A stretch of 19,370 nucleotides of DNA, from contig CAUZFZ010000181.1 of assembly GCA_963579025.1 (NCBI GenBank), positions 1 to 19,370 of the forward strand, in the 5' to 3' direction. The notes below the pieces were generated by a model, which was given only the letters and a program-made list of their open reading frames with translations, was not told the origin of the DNA and did not search any database. The translations under genes and the position numbers were made by a program. The DNA is from CAUZFZ01 sp963579025. Lineage in GTDB: Bacteria; Planctomycetota; Planctomycetia; Planctomycetales; Planctomycetaceae. This document shows, piece after piece, positions 17,022 through 19,370 of this stretch (its first letter is position 1; each line of letters starts with the position of its first letter).

Positions 17022-17375
17022 TCACACGATCACATCATGAATCACTTCTCCGGTGACGTCGGTCAGTCGGAAATCTCGGCCTGAGTAGCGGTAAGTGAGT
17101 TTCTCGTGATCCAGCCCCATCAGGTGCAGAATAGTGGCATGCAGGTCATGGATGTGGACTCGGTCCTCGACGGCCTTGAAGCCGAACTCGTCGGTTGCGC
17201 CGTGGATGTGACTGCCTTTGGCGACGCCGCCCGCAGGCCATGTCGTAAAGCCGTGATTGTTGTGGTCGCGGCCTTTGCCGAGTCCCATGTTGGTTCCCGG
17301 CGCGGGTGACTCTATCGTTGGCGTGCGAAGCTGGACAAACTGGTGGTCCGCCGACTGACGCTCAAGTCGCCCCGC
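17022..17375 (-). pseudogene. DUF1501 C-terminal fragment with an apparent internal deletion
   Basis: The frame ends at TGA 17022-17024, 2 bp from the end of the preceding remnant on the other strand. GKGRDHNNHGFTTWPAGG, HGATDEFGFKAVEDRV, IHDLHATILHLMGLDHEKLT and RDFRLTDVTGEVIHDV align closely with the end of the intact DUF1501 protein at 2939-4417. Further upstream RTPTIES (normally after EFG) directly follows QFVQL, which resembles the earlier motif RFVQL; in the intact paralogue these motifs are about 60 residues apart. The N-terminal two thirds, with the Tat signal, are gone. Confidence 0.7.
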
Positions 17376-17577
17376 TCTCAGAGGGCATCTGGGAATTGAG
17401 GAAAGATAGAGAAACAACTGCTCGCAATTCTTGGCAATTCAGGCGAACCGTTTTCGCTAAATGCTAAGTGTACTGTACGGGCTTCCTGTTCAAATAGCTG
17501 AGGGACAGTCTGAAGTCGCCCCAGCCTCTCAAAAATGTCCGCCTAAATATCCCACTTTTCCAGATGCCCTCTCAGGG
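17364..17577. repeat. Short direct and inverted repeats bracketing remnant genes
   Basis: Direct repeat: aagtcgcccc at 17364-17373 and 17513-17522, each followed by gctctca or agcctctca. Inverted repeat: agagggcatctgg at 17380-17392 and its exact complement at 17560-17572, with similarity extending to 17 of 20 bases. The interval between them has no recognisable gene. The repeats coincide with the ends of the DUF1501 and PhoD remnants. Confidence 0.5.
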
Positions 17578-17840
17578 GTGTTCTGCGTCTGGCTGACCAT
17601 TTCCCACAACGAACGACGCTCGGGTGAGGCACGGGGATTATGGCTTGGACACGATCGGGACCACACGAAAATCAGACTGCCATTTGTCGGGCGTGACTTC
17701 GCAACGGATGTAGCCGCGTTCGCTGTTGTAGAATTTGACGAACGGGTTGTCGGCCAGCACGCCGTCTGTGTCGGCTTGGCTTTTTCGGCTTCGTCACCTC
17801 CGACCGGCTGGGATCCCACACGCTTCACTTTGTGTTTACA
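17572..17840 (-). pseudogene. C-terminal fragment of a PhoD-type alkaline phosphatase, frameshifted and stopped
   Basis: On the minus strand the frame through 17641-17793 reads DGVLADNPFVKFYNSERGYI, then RCEVTPDKWQSDFRVVPIV, the C-terminal signature of PhoD-like phosphodiesterases/phosphatases. It is broken by TAA at 17638-17640, yet the next codons (LTRASFVVGNGQP, ending TGA at 17572-17574) still look like the family's tail. Upstream, VGSQPVGGDEAEK resembles the preceding PhoD segment but lies in another frame, implying a one-base shift near 17775-17790. The metal-binding N-terminal domain is absent. Confidence 0.6.
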
Positions 17841-17955
17841 ATGAAACGGACTAAACCACATTCGGTCTTTCGTTTTCGAAGTCGGAAATGCCAAGCAGCT
17901 TGACCGGGACCGATGCCATACCTAATCCTGACGGCGGCTGCATGCCGAAGCATCA

Positions 17956-18783
17956 ATGAGTACGTTCACGAAAATTTTGCTGATCGGATTCTTCTGCATT
18001 TCCGTACTTGCCGATGCCGCACCCGGTAGATGCGGGGAGGCGAACACCGGTGGTTCCCTCACCTGGCAGCAGAAGTCGGTCGAGTATGCCCGCATCATGT
18101 CCCGGGTGAAATGGACGCCGGTGGCTGACGGCATGCCGAGGCGGGGCGGCCATTTTACAGCCGGAAAGGAGTACACCGGCGTTCCTTACTCGAGCGTCAA
18201 GCACGTCGGCCGATACATCGGCTTTGACATCTTCCTGAAGACCTTCCTCGCTGCGGTCGAGAACCCGAAGAGCGTCCTCTATACCGAAAATCTTTACGGG
18301 AAGGTGAGCAACGCAGAGTGCTACTACGGCAAGGTCTGTTCCTCTTACACCAGCTACGCCCTGCAGTGCGGCATCTGGTATGTCAGCAAGGTTCATGGAC
18401 CCCGGTTTCGCAATGGCGTCACAATCGTCGAGCCGCAGTCGGCTCAGCCCGGCGATGTCATCTACACACCGCCAGCCAGGAAGAACGGGGGCTCGCACGT
18501 GGAAATAGTGACGGACGTCGTTCGAAACGAGGATGGCAAGGTGACGCATGTCCGAGTCGAAGAAAGTCGGCCGCAAACCACCAGCAACACTCTGCGCAGC
18601 GCGAGTGCTTTCGACGCACACCTGGCTTCCAGAAACCGGGAGCTGTACCGCATCACCGATCTCGATGCCTGGCGCGGGGGCAACAAGGCAGAGTCGTTTC
18701 TGTTCCCGAACTACGAGGACGACTTGGCAACCCCACAAATCAATCGCGTCCTGCTCCTCGATCGCGGCGATTGGGTTCCCTAA
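17956..18783 (+). CDS. Exported NlpC/P60- or CHAP-like cysteine hydrolase candidate
   Basis: 275 residues with a Sec signal (MSTFTKILLIGFFCISVLADA). The central region looks like a papain-fold amidase: a cysteine at the start of a helix (GKVCSSYTSYAL, C128), then QPGDVIY (the usual G-D-hydrophobic strand before the histidine), then GGSHVEIVTDV with H181 in the usual catalytic position, and a polar candidate in VRVEESRP (E202/E203). The cysteine lacks the D-C-S/G context of typical NlpC/P60 enzymes, so the assignment is tentative; peptidoglycan or another amide bond would be the natural substrate. The region from about 35-120 is not recognised. The TAA at 18781 is followed in the same frame by open sequence into the next ORF, so this may be the first part of a longer protein. 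Confidence 0.75.
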   Translation: MSTFTKILLIGFFCISVLADAAPGRCGEANTGGSLTWQQKSVEYARIMSRVKWTPVADGMPRRGGHFTAGKEYTGVPYSSVKHVGRYIGFDIFLKTFLAAVENPKSVLYTENLYGKVSNAECYYGKVCSSYTSYALQCGIWYVSKVHGPRFRNGVTIVEPQSAQPGDVIYTPPARKNGGSHVEIVTDVVRNEDGKVTHVRVEESRPQTTSNTLRSASAFDAHLASRNRELYRITDLDAWRGGNKAESFLFPNYEDDLATPQINRVLLLDRGDWVP

Positions 18784-18798
18784 CACAAAGGGCAATCC

Positions 18799-19278
18799 GT
18801 GAAAATCAACATCATGGACCGTGATGGCCGGGGGATTCGGTCGCTAATGATCAAGCGGGGCGACAAGGTGATTGAAGAAATCAAGCAGCCCGGGAAGGGC
18901 GTCGTGGAACGTTCGTTCGATACCTGCGGCGATTACACAGCCCATTGCGTGATGAAGGGTGGATCTCTGAGCCAGTCCTGCGAGTTCGCCGTCAGCGAAC
19001 TCGACTTCAGCCTTCCGGCTAAGAACGTTCCGCGAAGCAAGTCATGGGATATCGAACTCACGTCCGGCAACATGAACGCGATCATCATTTACTTTAAGAA
19101 CTCAGCCGACGGCTCCGACGAACACAACGTGTTCATCACTGCAGAAGACCGTAAGGCCGGCAAGGTGACCATCCCCGCCAGCGTCATTCAGAGGGCCAGC
19201 AAGATGCAAGTATGGCTGGTCGGAGAGAACCGATATGGGCGACTAAAAAAACGCCGGGACATCCAGGTAACCGACTAA
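18799..19278 (+). CDS. Beta-rich protein of unknown function; possible C-terminal part of the preceding gene
   Basis: 159 residues from a GTG at 18799, with AAAGGG about 6 nt upstream. It has no signal peptide and no domain I recognise; alternating hydrophobic residues (MKINIMDRDGRGIRSLMI, NAIIIYFKNSADG, KMQVWLVGENRYGRLKK) suggest a beta-sandwich, with two cysteines (in FDTCGDYTAHC) that could form a disulfide. It is in the same frame as the cysteine-hydrolase ORF, and the 15 bases between them translate as HKGQS, so a single changed codon (TAA at 18781) may split one secreted protein. As an independent protein it would be cytoplasmic. Confidence 0.6.
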   Translation: MKINIMDRDGRGIRSLMIKRGDKVIEEIKQPGKGVVERSFDTCGDYTAHCVMKGGSLSQSCEFAVSELDFSLPAKNVPRSKSWDIELTSGNMNAIIIYFKNSADGSDEHNVFITAEDRKAGKVTIPASVIQRASKMQVWLVGENRYGRLKKRRDIQVTD

Positions 19279-19370
19279 CGGCCGCCCCGTCGCTACGAAC
19301 ACCGCTGATTGCCAGGTCTGCCGGTTGCGAGGCCTATTGACGGCCCATCTGCCGTGACATCGCACGATGT

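Noticed and set aside
17461..17844. 127-residue + strand ORF
   Set aside because: It lies antisense to the PhoD remnant, whose minus-strand frames carry the family signature.
1..19370. CRISPR array, tRNA, rRNA or complete insertion sequence
   Set aside because: No regularly spaced repeats, tRNA-like cloverleaf, rRNA sequence, transposase or integrase was noticed on either strand by reading; a dedicated scan was not possible.

Overview
The window looks like a chromosomal segment of a planctomycete (phylum Planctomycetota). The reason is gene content: multi-domain secreted c-type cytochromes with the PSCyt1/PSCyt2(DUF1549)/PSD1(DUF1553) core, each paired with a Tat-exported DUF1501 protein, and a membrane-bound-dehydrogenase/HEAT/heme protein. 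These families are heavily expanded in that phylum. The genus cannot be named from the sequence alone.

Layout. (1) 3-2396 (+): 3' part of a dehydrogenase/HEAT/cytochrome gene whose start lies left of the window. (2) 2397-2938: noncoding, with copy A of a dispersed repeat. (3) 7822-2939 (-): two-gene operon, a DUF1080 / cytochrome / DUF1549 / discoidin-like / DUF1553 protein followed by a Tat-exported DUF1501 protein. (4) 7823-8605: long noncoding stretch with repeat copy B. (5) 9610-8606 (-): an FHA protein fused to a kinase-like domain that lacks the N-lobe and catalytic residues. (6) 9919-14776 (+): a second two-gene operon, LamG / PA14-like / cytochrome / DUF1549 / DUF1553 followed by DUF1501, ending in a possible terminator. 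(7) 14954-15157: C-terminal scrap of an alpha/beta hydrolase. (8) 15200-16666 (+): exported class-C beta-lactamase-like serine hydrolase. (9) 16.8-17.85 kb: three more C-terminal scraps (heme-binding dehydrogenase, DUF1501, PhoD-type phosphatase), with stops or a frameshift and short repeats. (10) 17956-19278 (+): an exported NlpC/P60- or CHAP-like cysteine hydrolase and a beta-rich ORF in the same frame, possibly one gene split by a stop codon.

How the genes may work together. Each cytochrome/DUF1501 pair probably acts outside the cytoplasmic membrane. The DUF1080, LamG, discoidin and PA14-like modules suggest carbohydrate or other polymer substrates, but the chemistry of PSCyt/DUF1501 pairs is not established, so no substrate is claimed. 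The FHA-pseudokinase lies between the two pairs and could be a phosphopeptide-binding scaffold, but nothing in the sequence ties it to them. The right half looks like an accessory, decaying region. The strongest candidates for something unusual are the FHA-pseudokinase, the heme domain nested inside DUF1549 in the second cytochrome, the stop-split cysteine hydrolase, and the ungapped 109-bp repeat pair. I did not find a clearly new multi-gene defence or metabolic system.
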